A stretch of DNA of 64,000 nucleotides from Alphaproteobacteria bacterium MarineAlpha12_Bin1 (GTDB taxonomy: Bacteria > Pseudomonadota > Alphaproteobacteria > UBA6615). A program made the translations under genes and the position numbers. The stretch covers positions 408,986 through 472,985 of the forward strand of contig PTJY01000001.1 in assembly GCA_002937505.1 (NCBI GenBank). The letters run 5' to 3'. Position 1 is the first letter of the stretch, and every line of letters begins with the position of its first letter. The notes under the pieces are model-generated. The model searched no databases and had not been told where the DNA came from. It saw only the letters and a program-made list of their open reading frames with translations. This document shows, in pieces, positions 27,126-36,421 of the stretch.

Positions 27126-28451
27126 ATGACGATGGAAGAAACAACACTCCTTTTTGATACCGAGTTCTGGATCTCGGTTTCAGCCATTGCGGCCCTTCTT
27201 ATCCTTTCTGGGTTTTTCTCAGGAAGCGAAACAGCCCTTACAGCGGCCTCACGTGGAAAACTGCGTGCACAAGCTGACAAAGGATCACGCAGCGCGCAGC
27301 GTGCGCTTGATGTCACTGAGGATAGCGAGCGGTTGATTGGGTCTGTTCTTTTGGGAAACAACCTTGTCAATATTCTGGCAACCTCTTTGACAACTGCCTT
27401 GCTGGCAAGAAGCTTCGGGGAGAGCGCGGTTGTTTTGACCACTTTGGTGATGACGGTATTGGTCCTTATCTTTGCTGAAGTCCTGCCCAAAACCTATGCG
27501 ATCACAAACGCGGAAAGTGCGGCGTCACTGGTGAGCCGACCGATCCAGATTGTAACGCTTGTCTTTAACCCGATTGTCTCTACAGTGCTTTGGGTCGTAA
27601 GGGCTATGTTGCGCCTTTTTGGCGTGCAAACAGATCCAGACACCAATGTTCTAGCGGTTCGTGAAGAAATTGCCGGTGCCCTTAGAATTTGGCATTCAGA
27701 AGGCATCGTTGAAAAAGAGGACAGAGACCGCATTCTGGGCGCTCTTGACCTTGAGGACCGAACGGTTAATGAAATTATGCTTCATCGCTCTGACATAGAA
27801 ATGGTAAATGCAGAAGCTGACCCGATGCAGATGATGGATCAATGTCTAGAAAGCAACTATACGCGACTTCCTATGTTCAAAGACAATCAGGAAAACATTA
27901 TAGGCGTCTTGCATGCTAAAGATCTGGCGCGCACCATCTACCGGATTATCAGTGGGAGCAAAGAACCAAAGAACGCTTTGCAGAATTTCAATATCTCAGA
28001 AGTAGCAAAAACACCCTATTTTGTTCCCGACACAACAACTTTAGACGATCAAATGCGGGAATTTTTACGCTTGCATCTGCATTTTGCTTTGGTTGTTGAT
28101 GAATATGGCACCCTTCAAGGGTTGATCACGCTTGAAGATATCCTCGAAGAAATTGTGGGTGAAATTACGGACGAATTTGACGAAGCCGAAGACAACATTA
28201 TGGTACGCACGTCTGATGGCCATTTCATAGTAGAAGGCAGCATGACAATACGGGACTTTAATCGTGCTACGGATTGCACGCTCCCCGATCAAAAGGCCAA
28301 TACCATTGCCGGTTTGGTCATCCATGAAAGCCAGACGATCCCAACAGTGGGTCAGGTGTTCAGCTTTCATGGATTTCGCTTTGAAGTGACGGACCGCGAA
28401 GGAAATCGCATAACAGAGCTTAAAATGCGCCCCTTAACCACACGATTCTAG
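27126..28451 (+). CDS. CNNM/CorC-HlyC family transporter-associated membrane protein
   Basis: 441 aa in the standard order: a DUF21/CNNM membrane domain (about 12-190, with SGFFSGSETAL and LLGNNLVNI), a CBS pair (about 205-330, with EIMLHRSDIEMV and HFALVVDEYG), and a CorC_HlyC domain to the C-terminus. The family is linked to magnesium, cobalt or sodium transport; older names call it hemolysin. G+C is 127 of 240 in 27181-27420 (53%), far above its neighbours (85 of 240 in part of boxC), and third positions are often G or C. That, and the gene remnants on both sides, suggests horizontal acquisition. The frame is intact. Confidence 0.9.
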   Translation: MTMEETTLLFDTEFWISVSAIAALLILSGFFSGSETALTAASRGKLRAQADKGSRSAQRALDVTEDSERLIGSVLLGNNLVNILATSLTTALLARSFGESAVVLTTLVMTVLVLIFAEVLPKTYAITNAESAASLVSRPIQIVTLVFNPIVSTVLWVVRAMLRLFGVQTDPDTNVLAVREEIAGALRIWHSEGIVEKEDRDRILGALDLEDRTVNEIMLHRSDIEMVNAEADPMQMMDQCLESNYTRLPMFKDNQENIIGVLHAKDLARTIYRIISGSKEPKNALQNFNISEVAKTPYFVPDTTTLDDQMREFLRLHLHFALVVDEYGTLQGLITLEDILEEIVGEITDEFDEAEDNIMVRTSDGHFIVEGSMTIRDFNRATDCTLPDQKANTIAGLVIHESQTIPTVGQVFSFHGFRFEVTDREGNRITELKMRPLTTRF

Positions 28452-28516
28452 AGTTTATAGACTAGATTTTACCTTGTAGAAAAAAGGGGAGGTATGCCTC
28501 AAACTAAATGAGTTCT

Positions 28517-28660
28517 TCATAAAAAGGATTTATTGAGACCTTTGGTCTTTTTCAACCACGCTATCCAAGTAATTTCATCATGTCTTCCAGATGGAGTGGT
28601 TAATGTGGTAGTTGAAACAAGTTCCCAACCATGTCTTTAGAATATTTCTAAATACTGTCA
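28517..28660 (-). pseudogene. possible small gene remnant
   Basis: On the minus strand a short frame reads QYLEIF, a TAA, then RHGWELVSTTTLTTPSG, HDEITWIAWLKKTKG and a stop at 28517-28519. The GWELVS...WLKK pattern resembles the C-terminal strands of small DUF4177-like proteins. No start codon is present and the frame overlaps the 3' end of the downstream-positioned amidohydrolase gene. This may be chance. Confidence 0.3.
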
Positions 28661-29976
28661 TTAAAGCTTAGAGGCATTCCAAGGGGATTGTTTATAAGTT
28701 CCTCCTCCTGCATGACTATGTTGCCCCTAATAATAGTCCCCATCGGCCATCCAACCACCTCTAATCCTTCAAAAGGCGACCAACCACATTTTGAAGACAA
28801 CCAATCCTTAGAGATCGTGCGTTTAGCGCTTAGATCAACAATAGTGAGATCTCCATCATAACCTATTTCTATCTTCCCTTTAGAGGCAATATTATAAATT
28901 CTCGTAGGACTCAAACAAAGTAAATCAACCAATCTTTCTAAACTTATTCTGCCAGCATTGAAATGATCGAGCATTAGGGGTAATAGGGTCTGAACCCCAG
29001 GCATACCAGATGGTGAGCCTGGATAAGGTACATTTTTTTCTTCCTTGGCATGTGGCGCATGATCAGAACCAATGACATCAAACACGCCATCTAATACCCC
29101 TTCCCAAAGACCATCTTTGTGATACTGTTCCCTTATGGGCGGGTTCATCTGAGCATAAGTTCCTAAACGTTGATAACAATCTGGAGAGGATAATGTAAGG
29201 TGCTGAGGTGTAACCTCACACGTGGCAATGTCTTTCGCTTCAGATAAAATTTTTACTTCTTCGGCTGTTGTTACATGTAGTACGTGGATTTTTCTCTTTG
29301 TTTCCCTTGCTATTTTTAAAACTCGTACTGTGGCGTCAATAGCTGTACGCGGATCTCGCCACATAGGATGGGAGGAAGGGTCACCTGATATCCGTTCGCT
29401 CATTCGCTCGGTAAGTCTTTTCTCGTCCTCAGAATGAACAGCAACACGACGCTTCCCATTTTCCAATACTCTGCGGACAGTGTCATCGTCTGGTATTAAT
29501 AAATTTCCAGTCGAGCTCCCCATAAACATTTTTACCCCACAACATCCAGGAAGTTTTTCTAACTCAGGCAGCTTTTCGATATTTGCTGGGTCAGCGCCTA
29601 CAAAAAAAGCATAATCTACCCAACTCCGTCCTTTAGCTCTATCGAGCTTGTCTTGAATTGCCTCAGTTGTAGTTGTTGGTGGGTTGGTATTGGGCATCTC
29701 AAATATGGCTGTAACTCCCCCCAAAGCTGCCGAACGGGTGCCGCTTTCTAGGTCTTCTTTATGTTCATTACCTGGCTCTCGGAAATGTACCTGAGTATCA
29801 ATCACCCCTGGCAATACAGTAAGTCCATTTGCTTGAAATATATTACGGCCTGATGAGGAACTAATATTATCTAGTAATACGATTTTACCAGAATTAATTG
29901 CAATATCGACCTGCCTAAGACCTTCCCTTGTCCAAACATCTCCGCCTTTAATAATTAAATCAAAAATTTCTGCCAT
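28648..29976 (-). CDS. dihydroorotase-like cyclic amidohydrolase (HxH variant)
   Basis: Amidohydrolase-superfamily protein (442 aa from the ATG at 29976, preceded by AGGTG). It matches the class I dihydroorotase/allantoinase architecture: HFREPG at 64-69, the carboxylated lysine Lys149 (GVKMFMGSSTG), metal histidines in AVHSEDE and HVLHVTT, and GSDHAPH. The first His of the usual metal-binding HxH is Gln62 (DTQVHF). This Gln variant recurs in a proteobacterial dihydroorotase subgroup. Ring opening of a cyclic amide is the expected chemistry, in pyrimidine synthesis or catabolism of another cyclic amide. Its neighbours are not pyrimidine genes. Confidence 0.82.
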   Translation of the reverse strand: MAEIFDLIIKGGDVWTREGLRQVDIAINSGKIVLLDNISSSSGRNIFQANGLTVLPGVIDTQVHFREPGNEHKEDLESGTRSAALGGVTAIFEMPNTNPPTTTTEAIQDKLDRAKGRSWVDYAFFVGADPANIEKLPELEKLPGCCGVKMFMGSSTGNLLIPDDDTVRRVLENGKRRVAVHSEDEKRLTERMSERISGDPSSHPMWRDPRTAIDATVRVLKIARETKRKIHVLHVTTAEEVKILSEAKDIATCEVTPQHLTLSSPDCYQRLGTYAQMNPPIREQYHKDGLWEGVLDGVFDVIGSDHAPHAKEEKNVPYPGSPSGMPGVQTLLPLMLDHFNAGRISLERLVDLLCLSPTRIYNIASKGKIEIGYDGDLTIVDLSAKRTISKDWLSSKCGWSPFEGLEVVGWPMGTIIRGNIVMQEEELINNPLGMPLSFNDSI

Positions 29977-30026
29977 CTTTGTTTTCACCTAATTTTTTGT
30001 GGTTAATTTCTCATCATTTTCAAAGT

Positions 30027-30806
30027 TTATAGTTCTCTTATAAATTTGGACATAATATCCAAAACCAGTTTTGGATGATCACGGTGAGGTGAATGTCCAC
30101 AGGATGGGATTACTCGTACGTCAACCGACCCTCTTACTTTGTTAGTTATTTTGTTGATTTGGTGCTTGGTTCCATATTCATCATTTTCCCCTTGTAAAAG
30201 TAATATTGGGCAATCAACCATTTCCAAATAACTTTCAATATTCCAGTCCCGAAAATCTGGATTAAGCCATAGATCATTCCATCCGTAGAAACTTTTGTCA
30301 GGATCGTCATGGTAACGAGCAAGGCTCCTTTTTAGATCTCCTTTGATATATGCTTCTCTAATTGCTCTTATACCAACTAGTGTTTCTTCCTCTACAAAAA
30401 CATGTGCTGCTTCCAAGATTAAGGCACGCACAGCCCACTTGCCAGAGCCCGCATGTATTAGAGATATTGAAGCTCCATCACTATGCCCAAGTAATACTGG
30501 GTCAGATATAGATAACTCTTCTAATAGAGCCGGTAATATCCTTAATGCTTCGTTATGCATATAGTTTTTACCACGTGATCCTTCTATAATTTCGGATCTA
30601 CCATATCCATGTCTGGAGTATACCAAAATTGGAAAACGTGTTTTATCTGATAATGATCTGGGGAAATTCTGCCACGTACTTAAAGATCCGAGGCCTTCGT
30701 GAAGCATAATTATAACTGTTTCGCCTTTTTTGGGTGGCCTAGTCCAATAATACTCTATGGGATAGCCTAATAGATCTATAAAACGCGACACTTCGTTATC
30801 AGTCAT
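30027..30806 (-). CDS. alpha/beta hydrolase
   Basis: 259-aa alpha/beta-hydrolase-fold enzyme. The nucleophile elbow is GHSDG with the serine near residue 109, an oxyanion-hole region LHEGLGSLSTW is near 35-45, the acid is probably Asp in QGENDEYG, and the catalytic histidine is in PSCGHSPHRDHP. No signal peptide. It is divergent from boxC with a 122-base shared promoter region, so a role in the same pathway (thioester, lactone or ester hydrolysis) is possible, but the family is too broad to name a substrate. Confidence 0.82.
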   Translation of the reverse strand: MTDNEVSRFIDLLGYPIEYYWTRPPKKGETVIIMLHEGLGSLSTWQNFPRSLSDKTRFPILVYSRHGYGRSEIIEGSRGKNYMHNEALRILPALLEELSISDPVLLGHSDGASISLIHAGSGKWAVRALILEAAHVFVEEETLVGIRAIREAYIKGDLKRSLARYHDDPDKSFYGWNDLWLNPDFRDWNIESYLEMVDCPILLLQGENDEYGTKHQINKITNKVRGSVDVRVIPSCGHSPHRDHPKLVLDIMSKFIREL

Positions 30807-30928
30807 GTATATACAACACCCGAGAAAATACGTAGATAATACATCAAATCTAATACCATATACTTTTTTATTTACCCTTAGACCAGACCACGCTCATTTG
30901 CTTAATTAACAAACGGACATCAATATTA

Positions 30929-32569
30929 ATGATAAATTTCTTTACTAGTCCAGACCAGTATAAACATTGGCAAATAAATATAGACGGTGATGTTGCCACA
31001 TTATTTTTAAACGTAGAAGAAACCAAAAACTCTACTCTGGGCTATACACTTAAACTTAATTCATATGATTTAGGTGTTGATATAGAGCTTAATGACGCAG
31101 TTCAAAGAATAAGATTCGAACATCCAGAAGTTGGTGCTGTGATAATAACCTCAGCAAAGGAAAGAGTTTTTAGCGCAGGAGCCAACATACAAATGTTGGG
31201 TCAGTTAAGCCACATAGAGAAAGTCAATTTCTGTAAATTTACAAATGAAACTCGTATTAGCATTGAAGATGCCAGCCTCAACTCAGGTCAAACGTATCTT
31301 TGCGCTATAAATGGCCCCGCATCAGGGGGAGGATATGAATTGGCATTGGCTACTGAGCACATAATACTTGTTGATGATGGAGCAACAGCAATCTCATTGC
31401 CGGAAGTTCCATCACTTGCGGTTTTACCGGGGACAGGCGGACTAACAAGAATTATTGATAAACGGCACGTAAGACGAGACAGAGCTGATTTTTTTTGCAC
31501 CACAAGTGAGGGTGTTCGAGGTAAACGAGCATTGGATTGGAATCTCGTGGATGAGTTGGCAACTAGATCTGAGCTAATTCCGCAAACCCTAAGTAAAGCA
31601 AAAAAATTAGCCAAGAAAAACAATCGTAATACTGTATCAAATGGAATCGAACTTGAGCCAATTAATCGAAAGATTGAAAAGAATCAAATTTCTTATGATC
31701 TTATCAAAGTATTAATTAATCGTGATTTGAGATTAGCGACCTTTAAAATCAAAGGTCCAGGTAAAACATTAAATCCATCCATTAAGCATATTTATTCTAT
31801 GGGATGTAAATTTTGGCCACTGGCATTTGCTCGTGAATTGGATGACGCAATTCTCCATCTGCGTTTCAATGAACCGGAAATCGGCACCTGGGCCTTCACT
31901 TCTGAAGGTAGCCCTGACGCTATGCAAGCTATTGATAAAATAATGCTGCTGAATTCTAAGGACTGGTTTATACGTGAAATTATTCTTTACTTGAAACGAA
32001 CTTTTAAACGTTTGGATATATCTTCTCGGAGTTTGATAGCTTTAATAGAGCCGAACTCATGTTTTACCGGCACGTTAGCTGAATTAGTACTAGCGGCAGA
32101 TACTAGCTATATGCTTGATGAGGCCATAGAAAAAAATACCGAAAAAAAAACCACCTTTTGTCTTACAGGTATTAATTTTGGTTACTTAGAAATGAGTAAT
32201 GGGCTCTCCAGAATTAGTAGTCGTTTTTTAGGGAAAAAAGGCCTCCTAGAAAAAATAAAGCTAATTGAAGGAAAACAATTAGAGGCCAAAAAAACTGAAG
32301 AGCTCGGCTTGGTCACCTTTGCACCAGACGATATAGACTGGGAAGATGAAATAAGAATTGCTTTTGAGGCTAGAGCTAGCTTCTCACCAGATGCTCTATC
32401 AGCAATGGAAGCTAACTTGCGATTTGGAGGACCAGAAACAATGGAAAGTAAAATTTTTTCTAGGCTGTCAGTTTGGCAAAACTGGCTATTCCAAAGACCA
32501 AATGCTAGCGTCTCTTTGGAGAGTTACGGCACTGGGAAACAACCCACTTTTGATCGTAATCGGGTCTGA
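30929..32569 (+). CDS. boxC: benzoyl-CoA-dihydrodiol lyase / epoxybenzoyl-CoA dihydrolase
   Basis: Crotonase-related enzyme of aerobic benzoyl-CoA breakdown: it opens the ring of 2,3-epoxybenzoyl-CoA to 3,4-dehydroadipyl-CoA semialdehyde and formate. The length (546 aa) is typical of BoxC and twice that of ordinary crotonases. The N-terminal half has VFSAGANIQML near 90-100 and INGPASGGGYELALA near 126-140, and the second half repeats a degenerate crotonase fold. The stop is 3 bases before boxB, so the pair is an operon. The ATG at 30929 has only a weak ribosome-binding site. Confidence 0.93.
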   Translation: MINFFTSPDQYKHWQINIDGDVATLFLNVEETKNSTLGYTLKLNSYDLGVDIELNDAVQRIRFEHPEVGAVIITSAKERVFSAGANIQMLGQLSHIEKVNFCKFTNETRISIEDASLNSGQTYLCAINGPASGGGYELALATEHIILVDDGATAISLPEVPSLAVLPGTGGLTRIIDKRHVRRDRADFFCTTSEGVRGKRALDWNLVDELATRSELIPQTLSKAKKLAKKNNRNTVSNGIELEPINRKIEKNQISYDLIKVLINRDLRLATFKIKGPGKTLNPSIKHIYSMGCKFWPLAFARELDDAILHLRFNEPEIGTWAFTSEGSPDAMQAIDKIMLLNSKDWFIREIILYLKRTFKRLDISSRSLIALIEPNSCFTGTLAELVLAADTSYMLDEAIEKNTEKKTTFCLTGINFGYLEMSNGLSRISSRFLGKKGLLEKIKLIEGKQLEAKKTEELGLVTFAPDDIDWEDEIRIAFEARASFSPDALSAMEANLRFGGPETMESKIFSRLSVWQNWLFQRPNASVSLESYGTGKQPTFDRNRV

Positions 32570-32572
32570 AAT

Positions 32573-33988
32573 ATGAATATTAATTATAATGAAACTATAC
32601 CTAATAATGTTAGTCTCTCTGATGACAGACGCTTATTAAGAGCCCTTGAGCGATGGCAACCCGCCTATATCAATTGGTGGAAAGAACTAGGACCACATCA
32701 AACTCAAAACTTTGAAGTTTATTTGAGAACCGCAATCAGCGTCGATGCAAAAGGCTGGGCTCATTTTAGTCATGTTAGAATGCCGGAGTACAGATGGGGA
32801 ATTTTTCTTTCTCCAGCAGAAAAAGATAGATGCATCGGCTTCGGTCTTCATAAAGGACAAAGTGCTTGGACAGAGGTACCCGGAGAATACCGAACTGAAC
32901 TACGGAGATTAATTGTTACTCAAGGCGACACAGAGCCAGCATCAGTGGAACAACAACGTCATCTTTCAAAAACTTGCCCATCTCTTTATGATCTGAGAAA
33001 CCTCTTTCAAGTGAATGTTGAAGAAGGTAGACACCTGTGGGCAATGGTTTATTTGTTACAAGCATATTTTGGAAGAGACGGAAGAGAGGAAGCAGATGAA
33101 ATGCTTAGCCGTCACGCAGGCGATCCAAATAAACCCAGAATACTTGAAGCCTTCAATGAACGCACTGACGATTGGTTATCTTTTTTTATGTTTACGTACT
33201 TCCAAGATCGAGATGGTAAGTTTCAGCTCGCTGCATTGAGTGAGTCAGCTTTTGAGCCTTTATCAAGAACCTGTCGGTTTATGCTAACTGAGGAAGCCCA
33301 CCATATGTTTGTCGGTGAAACGGGTATCATGAGAATAATTCAAAGAACTTGTGAGCTTATGAGAGAACATGACACCGATAAAGTTAGCCTGATGGGAGGC
33401 ATAGATCTTAGCATTATACAGAAATGGATTAATTTTCATTATTCAATTTGTTTAGACCTATTTGGTTCAGAGCGTTCAACTAATGCCGCTAACTATTACT
33501 CAATGGGGCTTAAGGGCCGCTTCCAAGAAAATAAAATTAATGATGACCATTTACTGACAGATTCTTACGTGTTGTTGCCTAAAATTGAAAAGAATAAGAT
33601 CCGAAGTGAGGAAACTCCAGCTTTAACAGCTATAAACTTGAAACTAAGGGAAGACTACACAAAAGACAGTCAAAGAGGGCTCGATCGTTTCAATAGAATC
33701 ATAGAGTCTTACGATATAGATACTAAGTTGACGCTACCTCATCCAGCTTTTAATCGGAACATAGGAGTATTCAAAGACGTTGAATCTTCGCCTACAGGTG
33801 AAATAATTGACTCAACTACATGGAACAAACAACGTAATGAATGGTTGCCCTCTTCAGAGGATTATGAACTTGTAAAATCACTAATGATACAGGTTATAGA
33901 GCCAGGAAAGATGGCAGGATGGATAGCCCCCCCAAAACGGGGTATTCATGGCCTACCAATAGATTATGAATACGTATTATTCCATTAA
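32573..33988 (+). CDS. boxB: benzoyl-CoA 2,3-epoxidase, oxygenase subunit
   Basis: Class I di-iron enzyme that inserts one oxygen atom of O2 into benzoyl-CoA. The 471-aa length is as expected. Iron ligands are visible in the helices NVEEGRHLWAM (about residues 147-157, Glu and His) and TEEAHHMFVGE (about 239-249, Glu and His). It needs electrons from the flavoprotein BoxA with NADPH. BoxA is not present here. Translation is coupled to boxC. It converges on a Liv-type ABC importer operon 17 bases away, a frequent companion of aromatic-acid catabolic genes. Confidence 0.94.
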   Translation: MNINYNETIPNNVSLSDDRRLLRALERWQPAYINWWKELGPHQTQNFEVYLRTAISVDAKGWAHFSHVRMPEYRWGIFLSPAEKDRCIGFGLHKGQSAWTEVPGEYRTELRRLIVTQGDTEPASVEQQRHLSKTCPSLYDLRNLFQVNVEEGRHLWAMVYLLQAYFGRDGREEADEMLSRHAGDPNKPRILEAFNERTDDWLSFFMFTYFQDRDGKFQLAALSESAFEPLSRTCRFMLTEEAHHMFVGETGIMRIIQRTCELMREHDTDKVSLMGGIDLSIIQKWINFHYSICLDLFGSERSTNAANYYSMGLKGRFQENKINDDHLLTDSYVLLPKIEKNKIRSEETPALTAINLKLREDYTKDSQRGLDRFNRIIESYDIDTKLTLPHPAFNRNIGVFKDVESSPTGEIIDSTTWNKQRNEWLPSSEDYELVKSLMIQVIEPGKMAGWIAPPKRGIHGLPIDYEYVLFH

Positions 33989-34005
33989 GGCATCTGTTTT
34001 CAGGC

Positions 34006-34707
34006 TTAGACGCCTAAATATTTCTTTTGAAGCTGTTTATTTTCTCTTAATTGAGTAGAGGTACCGGACCACACAACCGATCCTTTCTCCACTATGTAAT
34101 GACGATCTGCTATTTCAAGCAATGTTTCTAAATTTTTATCTATAACTAAAATGGCTTGCGCTTCTTGTCTAAGTGTTTTCAGGCAGGACCAAATTTCAGA
34201 ACGAACTTTTGGAGCTAGTCCCTCCGTGGCCTCATCCAGTATTAGAAGACGAGGATTAGTCATTAGGGCCCGGCCAATTGCCAACATCTGTTGTTCTCCT
34301 CCAGATAATTGGCCTCCCATATTATTCAGTCTTTCACGTAAGGCTGGAAATAATTCAATTATTCTATCTATTGTCCAAGCCCGTTTTAAGCCTGAAGGCC
34401 GAACCGCTGTTGCTATCAAGTTTTCTCTTACAGTAAGATTAGGAAATATTTGCCGTCCCTCCGGAACCAAACCTATGCCCGCTTGAGCAATCCGAAATGA
34501 TGATAAATTTGTTATTTCCTTTTCTTCAAAAAAGATTTTTCCCGAACTAACCGGCAAAATACCCATAATTGAACGAATAGTAGTGGTTTTACCCATACCA
34601 TTACGCCCCAGTAAGGTTACGAATTCACTGGTACCAACGTCAAAAGACATTCCAAATAACGCTTGGCTATCCTCATATGAAGCTTCTACTGAATTAACTG
34701 ACAGCAT
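34006..34707 (-). CDS. livF: Liv-type ABC importer ATPase (LivF)
   Basis: Second nucleotide-binding subunit of a branched-chain-amino-acid-type (HAAT) importer. Walker A GRNGMGKTT near residues 34-42, signature LSGGEQQM near 133-140, Walker B LLILDEATEGLAPK near 154-167. The 233-aa length fits LivF. It is the last gene of the operon livK-livH-livM-livG-livF, starting 2 bases after livG. Located beside boxCB, so aromatic-acid import is possible; the ATPase itself does not decide the substrate. Confidence 0.93.
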   Translation of the reverse strand: MLSVNSVEASYEDSQALFGMSFDVGTSEFVTLLGRNGMGKTTTIRSIMGILPVSSGKIFFEEKEITNLSSFRIAQAGIGLVPEGRQIFPNLTVRENLIATAVRPSGLKRAWTIDRIIELFPALRERLNNMGGQLSGGEQQMLAIGRALMTNPRLLILDEATEGLAPKVRSEIWSCLKTLRQEAQAILVIDKNLETLLEIADRHYIVEKGSVVWSGTSTQLRENKQLQKKYLGV

Positions 34708-34709
34708 TG

Positions 34710-35462
34710 TTAACTTTCCGAGCTGCCCAGATAGGCCTCTAAAACTGCATTGTTAACTTTTATTTCAGAGGGTTTTCCTTCAGCTATACTCTTGCCATAG
34801 ACTAATACCGTTATTTTATCTGCAAGAGCAAAAACAGCATCCATATCGTGCTCAACTAGTAACATACTGTAATCTGACCTTAATTCATTAAGAAGCGTTA
34901 CGAGATGGCGACTCTCTTCGGCCCCCATGCCTGCCATGGGTTCGTCAAGCAACAAAAGTTTAGGTCTTGTAGCTAAAACCATTGCTATTTCTAACTGTCT
35001 TTTTTCTCCATGGGCTAAATTACCTGCAAGAACATTAGCCCTAGAAAGTAAGCCAATACGCTCTAAAACCTCTTTTGCAGGATTAATTACCCTTTCATCA
35101 GCTCTAACATCCTTCCAAAAATGAAAACTGTGCCCAAGACTAGCCTGCACAGAAAAACAAACATTTTCTAGTAAGGAAAATTCAGGAAAGATGCTAGTAA
35201 TTTGAAAAGAGCGAGCTATACCTCTGCTACAAAGCGCCGAAGGCGACAGTCCAGTGACATTATCATCTTCAAAAATTATATCTCCAGAATCGGCGCGCAA
35301 ATTACCCGACAACAAATTTACCAGTGTTGTTTTTCCAGCCCCGTTAGGCCCAATTACAGCACAAATCTGACCTTCAAATATTTCTATTGATAAATCTTTT
35401 GTAGCTACAATACCTCCAAATGATTTGTTTAATGCTCTTGTCCTCAGTAGGGGGCTAACCAT
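34710..35462 (-). CDS. livG: Liv-type ABC importer ATPase (LivG)
   Basis: First nucleotide-binding subunit (250 aa). Walker A GPNGAGKTT, signature LAHGEKRQLEI and Walker B LLLLDEPMAGM are all intact, with a C-terminal YLG(S) end typical of LivG. The ATG at 35462 is chosen because AGGGG precedes it. An upstream TTG at 35480 would extend the protein by six residues and deepen the overlap with livM, which is 8 bases with the chosen start. Confidence 0.93.
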   Translation of the reverse strand: MVSPLLRTRALNKSFGGIVATKDLSIEIFEGQICAVIGPNGAGKTTLVNLLSGNLRADSGDIIFEDDNVTGLSPSALCSRGIARSFQITSIFPEFSLLENVCFSVQASLGHSFHFWKDVRADERVINPAKEVLERIGLLSRANVLAGNLAHGEKRQLEIAMVLATRPKLLLLDEPMAGMGAEESRHLVTLLNELRSDYSMLLVEHDMDAVFALADKITVLVYGKSIAEGKPSEIKVNNAVLEAYLGSSES

Positions 35463-36414
35463 CTTTTTGACCCCTATCAATTATACCTCCCAAGCCCCCA
35501 CGCGCATAAAGAACTAGAATTATTAACAGAGGTCCAAATATCAAATGCCAGTGAACAGTTAAACTCGACAAAACTTCCGATAATACCAAAAACGCCGTCG
35601 CGCCCAATACTGGGCCCATCAAAGTACCCATGCCCCCCATTATCACCATAAACATTAGTTCACCAGATCGTGGCCAGTCCATCATATCGGGACTTACAAA
35701 CCTTTCAAAGTTAGCTTGCAAGATTCCTGCTAAACCACAGATAACTCCTGAAATTACAAATGCAGTAAGTTTATAGACATAAGTGGGCACACCCAGCATC
35801 TCCAGTCTACTCTCATTAGAACGAGTACCTTGTATTGCCATTCCAAAACGAGAATTGACCAAACGACGAACAAGAAAAACAATCAAAATTAATATTGTGA
35901 AAGTAAGATAATAAAAGGTCAAATTATCATCGATAGAAAAGTCTAATCCGTAAATTTTAAATTCACTTCTATTCCAAATATTCAATCCATCATTGCTACC
36001 GTATTTATCAGCACTAACACCCAGAAAGTAGACCATTTGGGCAAACGCTAGTGTAATCATTATAAAATACACCCCGCGTGTTCGAAGAGATAACGCACCG
36101 AAAAGCAAAGCAGCCAGCCCACTAATAAGCAGTGCGACTGGCCATTGAATAAACCCATTGTTTATTTCATGAAATGAAAATATTGCAATAGTATATCCAC
36201 CTAAACCTATATAAGCAGCATGTCCAAAACTAATCATACCTCCATAGCCCAACACCAGATTGAGTCCAACAGCAGCAATGGACCAGATCATAATCCTAGC
36301 AAACACATCCACATAAAATGCTTCCCCGATTGCTGGTGCTAAAATAGGTATAATAGCAAAAAGTATAAATAAACAGGAGACGCCAATTTCTTGTACATTT
36401 TTCTTAAGCCTCAT
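35455..36414 (-). CDS. livM: Liv-type ABC importer permease (LivM)
   Basis: Membrane permease of 319 aa with about eight to ten helices. The segments GLNLVLGYGGMISFGHAAYIGLGGY and GVYFIMITLAFAQM are hallmarks of LivM, and the conserved cytoplasmic loop GRSR-like region reads GTRSNESRLEMLG. It forms a heterodimer with LivH. It is 7 bases downstream of livH and overlaps livG. Confidence 0.92.
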   Translation of the reverse strand: MRLKKNVQEIGVSCLFILFAIIPILAPAIGEAFYVDVFARIMIWSIAAVGLNLVLGYGGMISFGHAAYIGLGGYTIAIFSFHEINNGFIQWPVALLISGLAALLFGALSLRTRGVYFIMITLAFAQMVYFLGVSADKYGSNDGLNIWNRSEFKIYGLDFSIDDNLTFYYLTFTILILIVFLVRRLVNSRFGMAIQGTRSNESRLEMLGVPTYVYKLTAFVISGVICGLAGILQANFERFVSPDMMDWPRSGELMFMVIMGGMGTLMGPVLGATAFLVLSEVLSSLTVHWHLIFGPLLIILVLYARGGLGGIIDRGQKDG

Positions 36415-36421
36415 CTTAGAG

